Shown in pieces: positions 43,955 through 51,535 of a stretch of DNA of 64,000 nucleotides. A model generated the notes under the pieces. That model was not told where the DNA came from, ran no database searches, and saw nothing but the letters and a program-made list of their open reading frames with translations. The stretch is from CAVONV01 sp963697355 (GTDB lineage: Bacteria; Acidobacteriota; Vicinamibacteria; Marinacidobacterales; DATDRI01). The stretch lies in NCBI GenBank assembly GCA_963697355.1, contig CAVONV010000021.1, positions 248,001 through 312,000 on the forward strand, read 5' to 3'. Numbering within the stretch: the first letter of the stretch is position 1; each line of letters starts with the position of its first letter. A program made the position numbers and the translations under genes.

Positions 43955-44995
43955 TTACTCGAGCATGAAATTCACCGTGATGGTCGTCACCATGGATGTC
44001 GGCACTCCATCGACCGTAGCCGGCTCGTATTTCCATGTCTGAACGGCGTCGATGGCGGCTTGGTCGAGCTCGGGTACAGAGCGCACAACCTCTATTCCCT
44101 TGACTTTGCCTTCCGCATCAACGGTGCCCTCGAGGACGACCGTTCCTTGGACACGGTCCTTCCGAGCTCTGTCGGGATACTCCGGTTCCGTTTCGTGGAT
44201 GCACTTCGGTCCATGGATTCCATTTGCTCCGAGTCGTGTCACTAGCTGTCCGCTCAGAGCTTTCCAGTTCCCGCCGTCCTTGTGCAAGAGCACACTGAAT
44301 TGTCCTCTCATAGGCTCTTGGTTCGGTTGACCTGCTTGATTGATGGTGAAGCTCGGCGTGATACGGGCCAAGTCGGCGACTGGGAAGAATTCGATCTTGT
44401 CGAGGCTTACTTTGATATCCGACTCCTTGTAGGGGCCATCCAATTGAACCGACATCCATTCTTGGACCTTTTTTGAGCTTCGAGCCAGTTCTTGGCTTCC
44501 GTGGATACGACCATCTTGCTTGTCCATGTGGCCGGCGAGCTTCTTCGCATCGCCGTTGTTCCAGGCCTCGGTTGCCTTTTTCAAGAATTCTCGGAGCGCT
44601 TTCTCGTCATCAGGACGTAGCGAAAAAGCAATCTTGCCGACATAGACTCCTGCTGCGGGCTTGCCATCCACTTGAGCAGGTTCGAACGACCATTGCATCA
44701 CCGTCTTCTTGACGGCGTCTTCGAAACCGAGATTCTTCTCGGGGACCTTGAGGGCCGTGACCGACTCGACCGTTCCGTCTTCGCTCAACTCTGCGCGAAA
44801 AACGACGTCCCCGACGACCATCTTCGAACGCGCCTCCTCGGGGTATTCCGGACCCGCGGCTCCCGGCTTCAACTTGGCGGGAGTCTGATTCTGAGCACGG
44901 AGGACAGAGGCTGAAAAACCGAACCAACATAAGAGCAACAGCAGAAGCAGTGGCTCCGGTCTATTGGAGCGGCGATCTTCATGAAGTCTCAACAT
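43955..44995 (-). CDS. Exported protein with TonB-C, SnoaL/DUF4440-like and TonB-C domains
   Basis: The protein has 346 residues. A signal or anchor helix (EPLLLLLLLCWFGFSAS) leads to a TonB C-terminal-like domain (about 48-128: PEYPEEARSKMVVGDVVFRA to MQWSFEPAQVDGKPA). A SnoaL/NTF2-like segment follows (about 133-240: KALREFLKKATEAWNNGDAK), then a second TonB-C domain (about 255-346: EPEYPDRARKDRVQGTVVLE to VQTWKYEPATVDGVP). TonB-C domains in such proteins need not energise receptors. AAGGAG lies seven bases before the ATG. The middle insert between two TonB-C units is unusual. Function unknown. Confidence 0.82.
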   Translation of the reverse strand: MLRLHEDRRSNRPEPLLLLLLLCWFGFSASVLRAQNQTPAKLKPGAAGPEYPEEARSKMVVGDVVFRAELSEDGTVESVTALKVPEKNLGFEDAVKKTVMQWSFEPAQVDGKPAAGVYVGKIAFSLRPDDEKALREFLKKATEAWNNGDAKKLAGHMDKQDGRIHGSQELARSSKKVQEWMSVQLDGPYKESDIKVSLDKIEFFPVADLARITPSFTINQAGQPNQEPMRGQFSVLLHKDGGNWKALSGQLVTRLGANGIHGPKCIHETEPEYPDRARKDRVQGTVVLEGTVDAEGKVKGIEVVRSVPELDQAAIDAVQTWKYEPATVDGVPTSMVTTITVNFMLE

Positions 44996-45226
44996 ACTTT
45001 TCTCCTTTACACTCGGATGTTCATGCTTTTGTCAGAACGACCGGAGACAAACGGCAACTTTAGCGGGTCTGGAAACATAAATCAAGGAGCGCACTGAGTC
45101 CTTCGAGCCCCCAACATAGGCTGTAGATGATTTGTTTTTTCATTGGCGAGGAGCGGCAATCGTCGTTTGTACTCTGTTACAATGCAAGAGAATCGGGCGT
45201 TTAGCGGCCCCAAGGAGAGACGTACT

Positions 45227-45391
45227 ATGGAAGCAGACAAGAATCGTTCAAGACGCGAGGATGCTCCGGCTGGAGGTACCGGTCTTTGTCCTGAAGCTCA
45301 AGCAGACGGCGTTCCCTGCGACGAACTTGGTAGAGACTGCGAGATCTGTGAACGGGCAACTTCCGAAAAAACAACCGACGGGGAGAGCTGA
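45227..45391 (+). CDS. Small cysteine-rich protein
   Basis: The protein has 54 residues: a charged N-terminus (MEADKNRSRREDAPAGG) and a compact Cys block, CPEAQADGVPCDELGRDCEI followed by CERA, giving C-x(9)-C-x(6)-C-x(2)-C. AAGGAGAG is seven bases before the ATG, and a TACAAT (45177-45182) could serve as -10. A metal-binding or redox role is suggested by the pattern only. It is flanked by non-coding DNA (44996-45226; 45392-45566), in which I see nothing else. It lies between the TonB-C and Crp/Fnr genes. Confidence 0.6.
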   Translation: MEADKNRSRREDAPAGGTGLCPEAQADGVPCDELGRDCEICERATSEKTTDGES

Positions 45392-45566
45392 CGACCGTCG
45401 TCTTACTTACCTACCTTAGATTGGGGCTTCCCCTTATGTTCGAGGGCCCGACCAAGAACAGCTACCCACTTGGCTGCGTTGCTCGGCAGTCGTATATCCT
45501 CAGATGTTATTCACTTCTCGCGCCTTGTCGGACGGGCGCCTCGACGGGCAAAACGGGCAGCCGAGG

Positions 45567-46265
45567 CTAGGCAAATTCCGATGGTGGAGACCCTTCCGCC
45601 ACTCGCTCCAACGCTTTTCTGTCCACAATGCGGATGTGATGTTGGTCCTGGGGTATGATGAGCCCTGAATCGGTTAGGCGCCGAAGGGTGCGAGATAGAG
45701 TCTCACTCGTCAGGTTTAGATGACTCGCCAAATCTCGTTTGAGCATCGGCAGAACAACTTCCTTCTTACCTTCCGGAGTCTGTGCGCGGAGCAAATGGCG
45801 CGCGACGCGACTGGTGGCATCCCGCAGAACGATATCATCGAGCATCCCCACCAAATGACGGACCCATTCCGCCATACTTCCCAGGATTTGAAGGCACAAT
45901 TCGTGATCATTTTGAATATCGCGAAGAAAATCGTCTCTAGGTAGAAGAAGGCAGACGGTGTCTTGCATCGCCTCAGCGAAGGCAGGGCAGTTGAAAGCAC
46001 CAATAGCAGCCACTTCGGCGAACGTCGCTCCTTCGTAGGCCAGGTGGAGAACGTGCTGCTTTCCGTTGGGGGCATTGCGGAAGATGCGAACCGCTCCGGT
46101 TCCAACGATGAAGATTCCAGGGCAGGCATCGCCCTCGCTGAAGATCCGTTCGCCATGCCTAAATCTCTTGAGACGCGCGGACGCGAGGATCCTGTCGAGA
46201 GATTCTCTTGTCAATCTGCGAAAGAATCGACAGCCCTCGATGATTTTCCTTGCTTCTTCAGACAT
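45567..46265 (-). CDS. Crp/Fnr family transcriptional regulator
   Basis: The protein has 232 residues. A cyclic-nucleotide-binding-type beta-roll (about 15-125: RHGERIFSEGDACPGIFIVG) and dimer helix precede a winged HTH (about 176-203: KRDLASHLNLTSETLSRTLR). The Fnr N-terminal Cys cluster is absent; a few cysteines lie at 12, 48, 93, 105 and 124. It therefore resembles Dnr/Crp-type regulators, which sense haem-NO or other ligands, more than oxygen-sensing Fnr; this is inference. GGAGG precedes the ATG. It is divergent from the ferredoxin gene, and a FNR-type box lies in the shared gap. Confidence 0.92.
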   Translation of the reverse strand: MSEEARKIIEGCRFFRRLTRESLDRILASARLKRFRHGERIFSEGDACPGIFIVGTGAVRIFRNAPNGKQHVLHLAYEGATFAEVAAIGAFNCPAFAEAMQDTVCLLLPRDDFLRDIQNDHELCLQILGSMAEWVRHLVGMLDDIVLRDATSRVARHLLRAQTPEGKKEVVLPMLKRDLASHLNLTSETLSRTLRRLTDSGLIIPQDQHHIRIVDRKALERVAEGSPPSEFA

Positions 46266-46300
46266 TTAGCCTCCGGGGTTCATCTCAGACTGGATCTTGC

Positions 46301-46314
46301 TTGATCCATGTCAA
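46301..46314 (+). promoter_or_regulatory. FNR/CRP-type operator TTGATCCATGTCAA
   Basis: TTGAT-CCAT-GTCAA differs from TTGATNNNNATCAA at one base and extends to CTTGA...TCAAG. Its centre (46307.5) lies 41.5 bases before the start predicted from TAGAAT (46337-46342), the classic class II activator position. It lies 36 bases upstream of the divergent Crp/Fnr regulator ATG, so autoregulation is possible too. Confidence 0.75.
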
Positions 46315-46336
46315 GGACCCCTCTCCGCTGCAGTCC

Positions 46337-46342
46337 TAGAAT
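46337..46342 (+). promoter_or_regulatory. -10 box of the ferredoxin gene
   Basis: TAGAAT matches five of six consensus bases and lies 44 bases before the ATG. The predicted transcription start is about 46349, with GGAGAGG as ribosome site at 46371. Confidence 0.55.
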
Positions 46343-46385
46343 GGCCCCAAAGCACTTGAAGTGATGTTATGGAGAGGATGAAGCC

Positions 46386-47138
46386 ATGCCCCGAGAAATT
46401 ATAGTCATCGATGAGGAAAAATGCGACGGTTGCGGTCTTTGTATACCCTCCTGTCACGAGGGAGCACTCGAGTTGATGAATGGAAAGGTGAGGCTCGTTG
46501 CTGACAAACTGTGTGATGGCCTGGGTGCATGTCTTGGCGATTGCCCCAAAGGGGCGCTTCGGATCGAGACGAGACAGGCAGCGTCGTTTGACGAAGTTGC
46601 AGTCGCGGCGCGGCTGAGCACGTTACAGGAGAACAAAGCTCCACGGGCTTGCCCGTCGAGCCAGTTCGTACCCATGAGCTCCATAGGGTCCGCATACCCG
46701 CCTCTAGGCGAATCAATCGATGATGTCCCTTCCGAGCTCTCACATTGGCCCGTGCAGCTCCGTTTGCTCCCTCCGAACGCGCCCGCGTTCCGGGGTGCCA
46801 GCCTCTTGTTGGCGGCGGATTGCGTTCCGGTGGCGTTCCCTCAATTTCATCAAAAGCTGCTCAAGGGTCATTCGGTCGCGGTAGCCTGTCCCAAGCTCGA
46901 TGACTCGAGAGAACATCTCCATAAGCTGACAGAGATTCTTCGGAGCAACGATCTTCGCGATGTCACGGTTGCTCGCATGGAGGTTCCTTGCTGTTCGGGT
47001 CTTCTCATGATGGTCCTTGAAGCTCGCCGATTGAGTGGCAAGGACACGCTGATAAAGGACATCGTCATCGGGACTCAGGGTGAAGTTCTGGCCGAAAATC
47101 ACGTGGCTGCTGATGTCCGAATGGGATCTCCTGCGTGA
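46386..47138 (+). CDS. 4Fe-4S dicluster ferredoxin-domain protein
   Basis: The protein has 250 residues. Two ferredoxin motifs start it: CDGCGLCIPSCHEGA (about 13-27) and CDGLGACLGDCPKGA (about 43-57), together two 4Fe-4S clusters. The rest is a separate domain with LLLAADCVPVAFPQFHQKLL, VAVACPKLDDSREHLHKLTE and MEVPCCSGLLMMVLEARRLS, whose Cys residues may bind another cofactor. Similar proteins occur beside hybrid-cluster proteins and in anaerobic electron transfer. The FNR box and -10 upstream predict control by the divergent regulator. Redox partners may be encoded after 47769. Confidence 0.85.
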   Translation: MPREIIVIDEEKCDGCGLCIPSCHEGALELMNGKVRLVADKLCDGLGACLGDCPKGALRIETRQAASFDEVAVAARLSTLQENKAPRACPSSQFVPMSSIGSAYPPLGESIDDVPSELSHWPVQLRLLPPNAPAFRGASLLLAADCVPVAFPQFHQKLLKGHSVAVACPKLDDSREHLHKLTEILRSNDLRDVTVARMEVPCCSGLLMMVLEARRLSGKDTLIKDIVIGTQGEVLAENHVAADVRMGSPA

Positions 47139-47358
47139 CGCCGCTGTTTCGGACGCCGCGACGCTGCTTGTCGAGTTGAGAGATTTCCCCCAGCGGGAGC
47201 GTATTCCCCCCGTAGATCTGGGAGATATTTCACTCGATGGATGTGGGAATCCTGAGCATATCCTAAGGGGTTTTGATGTAAATGCCTTAAGGTTACCGAG
47301 GGTTAAGTTGTTGCTAGAAAAAAGTGTTATGAAACAACCTCTCTCCCGGCATCGGTAA
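47113..47358 (+). CDS. possible small ORF overlapping the ferredoxin gene
   Basis: An 81-residue frame (MSEWDLLRDAAVSDAATLLV) overlaps the ferredoxin gene end by 26 bases. The first half has GC-rich codons like real genes here; the second half is AT-rich and resembles no family I know. No ribosome site is clear. It may be a genuine downstream gene or chance. Confidence 0.25.
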   Translation: MSEWDLLRDAAVSDAATLLVELRDFPQRERIPPVDLGDISLDGCGNPEHILRGFDVNALRLPRVKLLLEKSVMKQPLSRHR

Positions 47359-47768
47359 GATAGCTCTCGTCCTGATTTTTTTCGGCATGTAGATTGCAAA
47401 ACGTCCAACTGGGTAGGCCCTGGGCGTTTTCAGGGTGAACCGAATTCCTTCTCCCCTTGGGAGGTAAGCTGGAGGATAGCTCGAACGACTAGCGACACCG
47501 ACACGAATTGCGCAACTGAATCACAACTCGCGTACACATCTTTGCTGATGCTAAATCACCTACTGGAACGACACCTGATGCGCTGATACAATCTCCAAGC
47601 TTGAATCCCCTCCCCAAGGGGAGAAGGAGATATGATAGACCTGGCCTTGGCGGCAAAACGTCCTCCGTTGTTTCAATTTCTGCATTGTCCCTCTTGTCGT
47701 TCCCTTCTTCTTTCGTGTAGGGGTAAGTGTCGCTAAATCGAGGGGGACCGATTGACAGGAGAAAAACT
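47359..47768. other. non-coding stretch with interspersed-type repeats
   Basis: No convincing gene is seen in these 410 bases. They contain CCTTCTCCCCTTGGGAGG (47447-47464) and an inverted partner CCTCCCCAAGGGGAGAAGG (47609-47627), a type of dispersed repeat common in many bacteria. They also hold TAGCGACAC (47490-47498) and its inverse GTGTCGCTA (47727-47735). The two pairs interleave, so this is not one simple hairpin. Confidence 0.5.
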
Positions 47769-49922
47769 GTGGAACCCGGCTCGAAATCTAAAGATTTCCA
47801 TATCAAAGAACATCCCATCTTGCAGGTAGATGAGGGTGGGGGCGTCGATTTCTTCTGGGCTGGACGAACGCTCCAGGCGCGTGAGGGAGAAACGATATCC
47901 TCCGCCCTTTTTGCAAACGGAATCCGCATCTTCGGCCACCATCCGAAGGATAACTCGCCGCAAGGCATCTTTTGTGCCAACGGCCAGTGTTCTCAATGTA
48001 TGGTCATCGCAAACGGACGCCCCGTGAAGTCCTGCATGGAGCTTGTTGAACCAGGAATGAAAGTGGAGCCCGTTGACGGCAATCCGAAACTTCCTGATGT
48101 GGATGAAGCGCCGCCGTTCCGAGATGTTTCAGAGATTGAAGTGGAGTGTCTCATCATTGGTGGTGGGCCCGCGGGTTTGTCGGCTGCCATCGAATTGGGG
48201 CAGGCTGGAGTCCAAACGCTGGTGATCGACGACAAGCACAAATTGGGCGGCAAGCTCGTGCTCCAAACCCACAAGTTCTTTGGATCGATGGCCGACTGCT
48301 ACGCGGGCATGCGCGGTGTCGAGATCGGGGATCTTCTCGAAGAACAAGTCGGCGGGTACGAAAGTGTGGATTGCTGGGCGAACACCAATGCCGTGGCAGT
48401 CTTCAGCGACCAGAAGGTAGGTCTCGTTCGTGACGGCAAGTACTACATGCTGGTGAAACCGCAAACGGTCCTTGTGGCGGCGGGTGCGCGTGAGAAGTCT
48501 CTTATCTTCAAGGGTAATACGCTCCCCGGTGTCTATGGTGCCGGAGCCTTTCAAACATTAGTCAATCGGGATCTTGTCCGAGCCGCAGAAAAACTCTTCA
48601 TCGTGGGCGGAGGCAACGTGGGACTCATTGCGGGCTACCATGCCCTTCAGGCGGGTATCTCGGTCGTCGGCCTCGTCGAGGCTTTGCCGGAATGTGGCGG
48701 CTACAAGGTCCACAAAGACAAACTGGTTCGGTTTGGTGTGCCGATCTACACATCTCACACGGTCGTTTCGGCGAACGGGGAGGACAGCGTCGAGTCTGTC
48801 ACCATTGCTCAAATCGACAGCAACTGGAAAGCGGTTCCAGGTACAGAAAAGTCTTTCGAATGCGATACGGTTCTCATTGCCGTCGGACTCGATCCGGTCG
48901 ACGAGTTCTTTCACAAAGCGCAAGAGTACGGGATGAACGCCTTCGCCGCCGGCGACGCGCACGAGATTGCCGAGGCTTCGGCCGCCATGTTCTCGGGAAA
49001 GATCAAGGGGCGGGAAATCGCCCGCGCACTCGGCAAAGATGTCGAGGAGACGCCGGAGGAGTGGAAGCAAACAGAAACGATCCTCAAGTCCAAGCCCGGC
49101 ACCACAAGAAGTGAGAACATTCCCGAGAAGGAAGAGGGCATTTATCCCATCTTCCACTGTTCTCAGGAGATCCCTTGCAATCCCTGTATCTCGGTTTGTC
49201 CGGTGCACGGGATCACGACGGGTGAGGATATCCGGAATACACCGAGGTTCATCGGTGACGAGATCGGAGAGCTCTGCAGCGGTTGCGGGCAATGCGTGAC
49301 CATCTGTCCGGGCTTGGCCGTCACCTTGGTCGACTACCGTAAGGACCCGGAGAATCCCACCGTGACGATTGCTCATGAGTTCGCCAAGGAATCGGTAAAG
49401 AAGGGCGATACCGTAACCGTCTTGGACACTGTGGGCGGAGTTTTGGGAACCTGCGAGGTAGATAAGGTCCGCCCTGGTGCCATCAATGTTCCAGGTGTTC
49501 CTGGGGTCCAGCCACCAAAGAAAAAGAGCAAGACGTTCAAGGTGCTCGTGAAAGTACCCAAATCGATGGCGCGACAGATCGCCGGAATTCAGATCCAAAG
49601 GGCCGATGTAGCGGAGCCGATGGATCTCTACGTCGAGCGGCTCACCGACGACACGATTGTCTGTCGTTGTGAGCGCGTTGCGGCCGGCGAGATCCGGGAA
49701 TTGATTCGGGCCGGTTCCCGCGATGTCAACGAGATCAAGACCGCAACGCGATCCGGGATGGGGGCCTGCGGGTCCAAAACCTGCGGCGGACTCATCAAGC
49801 GGTTGTTTGCCGAAGAGGGAATCAGAATCGATGAGGTCACGGAAAACGTGGCGCGGCCGTTCTTCGTCGAGGTTCCCTTGGGTGTTTTCTGCGGAACTGA
49901 GGGATCAAACGATGGGAAGTAA
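47769..49922 (+). CDS. Multidomain iron-sulfur flavoprotein oxidoreductase (2Fe-2S, FAD/NAD, dicluster Fd, BFD-like)
   Basis: The protein has 717 residues. Domains in order are an N-terminal 2Fe-2S domain (about 20-105; CANGQCSQCMVIANGRPVKS then C), a pyridine nucleotide-disulfide oxidoreductase fold (about 120-430; CLIIGGGPAGLSAAIELGQA and FIVGGGNVGLIAGYHALQAG), a dicluster ferredoxin (about 465-520; CNPCISVCP and CSGCGQCVTICPG), and a BFD-type 2Fe-2S domain (about 625-680; CRCERVAAGEIRELIRAG to CGSKTCG). The layout resembles alpha subunits of sarcosine, opine, hydroxyproline and cyanide-synthase-type complexes with an added dicluster domain. GTG 47769 has AGGAG seven bases upstream. A flavin beta subunit overlaps its end. 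Confidence 0.85.
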   Translation: MEPGSKSKDFHIKEHPILQVDEGGGVDFFWAGRTLQAREGETISSALFANGIRIFGHHPKDNSPQGIFCANGQCSQCMVIANGRPVKSCMELVEPGMKVEPVDGNPKLPDVDEAPPFRDVSEIEVECLIIGGGPAGLSAAIELGQAGVQTLVIDDKHKLGGKLVLQTHKFFGSMADCYAGMRGVEIGDLLEEQVGGYESVDCWANTNAVAVFSDQKVGLVRDGKYYMLVKPQTVLVAAGAREKSLIFKGNTLPGVYGAGAFQTLVNRDLVRAAEKLFIVGGGNVGLIAGYHALQAGISVVGLVEALPECGGYKVHKDKLVRFGVPIYTSHTVVSANGEDSVESVTIAQIDSNWKAVPGTEKSFECDTVLIAVGLDPVDEFFHKAQEYGMNAFAAGDAHEIAEASAAMFSGKIKGREIARALGKDVEETPEEWKQTETILKSKPGTTRSENIPEKEEGIYPIFHCSQEIPCNPCISVCPVHGITTGEDIRNTPRFIGDEIGELCSGCGQCVTICPGLAVTLVDYRKDPENPTVTIAHEFAKESVKKGDTVTVLDTVGGVLGTCEVDKVRPGAINVPGVPGVQPPKKKSKTFKVLVKVPKSMARQIAGIQIQRADVAEPMDLYVERLTDDTIVCRCERVAAGEIRELIRAGSRDVNEIKTATRSGMGACGSKTCGGLIKRLFAEEGIRIDEVTENVARPFFVEVPLGVFCGTEGSNDGK

Positions 49923-51072
49923 TGGACATTATGATGTCATCATCATTGGCGCCGGGAGCGTCGGTGCTCCCACAGCCTTTTCCCTTGCGGATGCCGGCAT
50001 CAAGACCTTGGTCATTGACAAAAATGCCAGCGTCGGGCAAGGGGCAAGCAAGGCGGCGATTGGAGGCATTCGTGCCACGCATTCCGACGTAGCCAAAATC
50101 CGTACCAGCTTGAAGAGTATCGAGATCTTCTCCCAATGGGAAGAAAACTACGGCGACAATATCGAGTGGTATCAAGGCGGATACTCCTTTGTCGCATACC
50201 AAGAGCGAGAGGAGAAGATACTGAAGGACCTCATCAAGGTTCAACAATCCTACGGACTCGATATCAATTGGCTCGACAAAGATGACCTCCTGGAAGTCGT
50301 GCCCGATCTCAACCGCAACGGATTGATCGGCGGAACCTACTCACCGGGAGATGGAAGTGCCTCGCCGCTGCTTGCAACTTACGGCTTCTACCGTCGGGGT
50401 AAGGAAAAGGGAGCGGAGTATCGCTTCCTCGAATCCGTTGAGGAAATCGTTCGAGACAAAGACAAGGTCAAGGGCGTCGTCACCGACAAGGGTAAATACG
50501 ATGCACCGATTGTGATCAACGCTTCCGGGGCTTCCGCCAAAAAGGTCGCGCAGATGGCGGGATTGGACGTGCCCGTGGAGCCCGATTCCCATGAGGCTGG
50601 TGTGACCGAGCCGGTGGCCCACTTCCTCGAGCCGATGATTGTCGACATCCGCCCTTCAAAGGGATCGGCCAACTACTACTTCTATCAGCACCGCACGGGT
50701 CAATTGATTTTTTGTATCACACCAGATCCTCCCATCCTAGGGACAGATCGCCGGGAGACCTCCGAGTTCCTCCCCATGATTTCGCGACGCATGGTCGATG
50801 TCATGCCCAAGTTGAAGAACATCAAAGTGCGAAGGACGTGGCGGGGGCTCTATCCCATGACTCCCGATGCCTCACCCATCGTGGGCAAGGTCAAAGAGGT
50901 CGATGGCTACATCAACGCCGTTGGCATGTGCGGCCAGGGCTTCATGCTGGGGCCAGGACTGGCAAGCCTACTGGTACGAGTGGTTCAGAACGAGCTAACG
51001 GATGACGACAAAGAAGTTTTGGAGAAGTTCTCTGCTTACCGCGAGTTCGCAGGAATGGAAAAACTCAAGTAG
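49912..51072 (+). CDS. FAD-dependent oxidoreductase, DAO family (beta-subunit-like)
   Basis: The protein has 386 residues with a DAO fold: YDVIIIGAGSVGAPTAFSLA, VGQGASKAAIGGIRATHSDV, GGTYSPGDGSASPLLATYGF, VINASGASAKKVAQMAGLDV and a C-terminal VGMCGQGFMLGPGLASLLVR. It overlaps the upstream multidomain gene by 11 bases and has GAGGGA before the ATG, so the two should form one complex. The pair resembles amine dehydrogenases that oxidise sarcosine, proline, hydroxyproline or opines and pass electrons on. The specific amine is not readable. Confidence 0.87.
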   Translation: MGSNGHYDVIIIGAGSVGAPTAFSLADAGIKTLVIDKNASVGQGASKAAIGGIRATHSDVAKIRTSLKSIEIFSQWEENYGDNIEWYQGGYSFVAYQEREEKILKDLIKVQQSYGLDINWLDKDDLLEVVPDLNRNGLIGGTYSPGDGSASPLLATYGFYRRGKEKGAEYRFLESVEEIVRDKDKVKGVVTDKGKYDAPIVINASGASAKKVAQMAGLDVPVEPDSHEAGVTEPVAHFLEPMIVDIRPSKGSANYYFYQHRTGQLIFCITPDPPILGTDRRETSEFLPMISRRMVDVMPKLKNIKVRRTWRGLYPMTPDASPIVGKVKEVDGYINAVGMCGQGFMLGPGLASLLVRVVQNELTDDDKEVLEKFSAYREFAGMEKLK

Positions 51073-51077
51073 CGCCG

Positions 51078-51533
51078 TTACTCCTTGGGCAAATTCGTAT
51101 AGGAGATCGCGGCGATTTTCCACCCGTCTCCGACCCGCAACAAGGTGAAGAGATCCACACCGTATGTCATCACCTTGCCGTCCCGTACGATTTCGAAATC
51201 CGCGCGCACATAAGCAAGCTCACCGCTGTCAATGGTGACTCTAACATTCGAGAGACGCTCTTCGAACGGGGAGGCGCTCCGATTGCTCTTCATTCTTTCG
51301 AGCCAACGCCTGGCGGTCTCCACGGTGTTCGTCCACCTGCCCTCTCTTTGGCGCGCGACGATGAGGATCGCATCGTTCGTGAAGTAGTCGGCTAGGCCAG
51401 CGGCATCGTTCGTGCCCAGTAGCTTCAAGACGTCGTCGATGGTCTTCCTGACCTCGGTTTCTTGAGCTGACAGTGACAAGGGCACCAATAGAACGAAGGC
51501 GAATGGGATGAATGCGGTCAATTTGCGATGCAT
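51078..51533 (-). CDS. Exported SnoaL-like (NTF2-fold, DUF4440) protein
   Basis: The protein has 151 residues. The signal peptide is MHRKLTAFIPFAFVLLVPLS then LSAQ. The mature part has an NTF2-like cone: VRKTIDDVLKLLGTNDAAGL, ADYFTNDAILIVARQREGRW, VTIDSGELAYVRADFEIVRD, VDLFTLLRVGDGWKIAAISY. DUF4440 members often lack a known reaction. It starts two bases after the polyphosphate glucokinase stop, on the same strand, so the two are probably co-transcribed, and it converges with the amine oxidoreductase gene (five-base gap). Confidence 0.85.
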   Translation of the reverse strand: MHRKLTAFIPFAFVLLVPLSLSAQETEVRKTIDDVLKLLGTNDAAGLADYFTNDAILIVARQREGRWTNTVETARRWLERMKSNRSASPFEERLSNVRVTIDSGELAYVRADFEIVRDGKVMTYGVDLFTLLRVGDGWKIAAISYTNLPKE

Positions 51534-51535
51534 AA

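Noticed and set aside
48558..49598. 346-codon minus-strand frame opposite the multidomain oxidoreductase
   Set aside because: It lies wholly antisense to a protein with clear cofactor motifs and its own product resembles nothing.
49723..49911. N-terminal extension of the DAO gene at 49912
   Set aside because: It lies in the end of the preceding gene in another frame; the ATG at 49912 has a ribosome site and starts the FAD fold.
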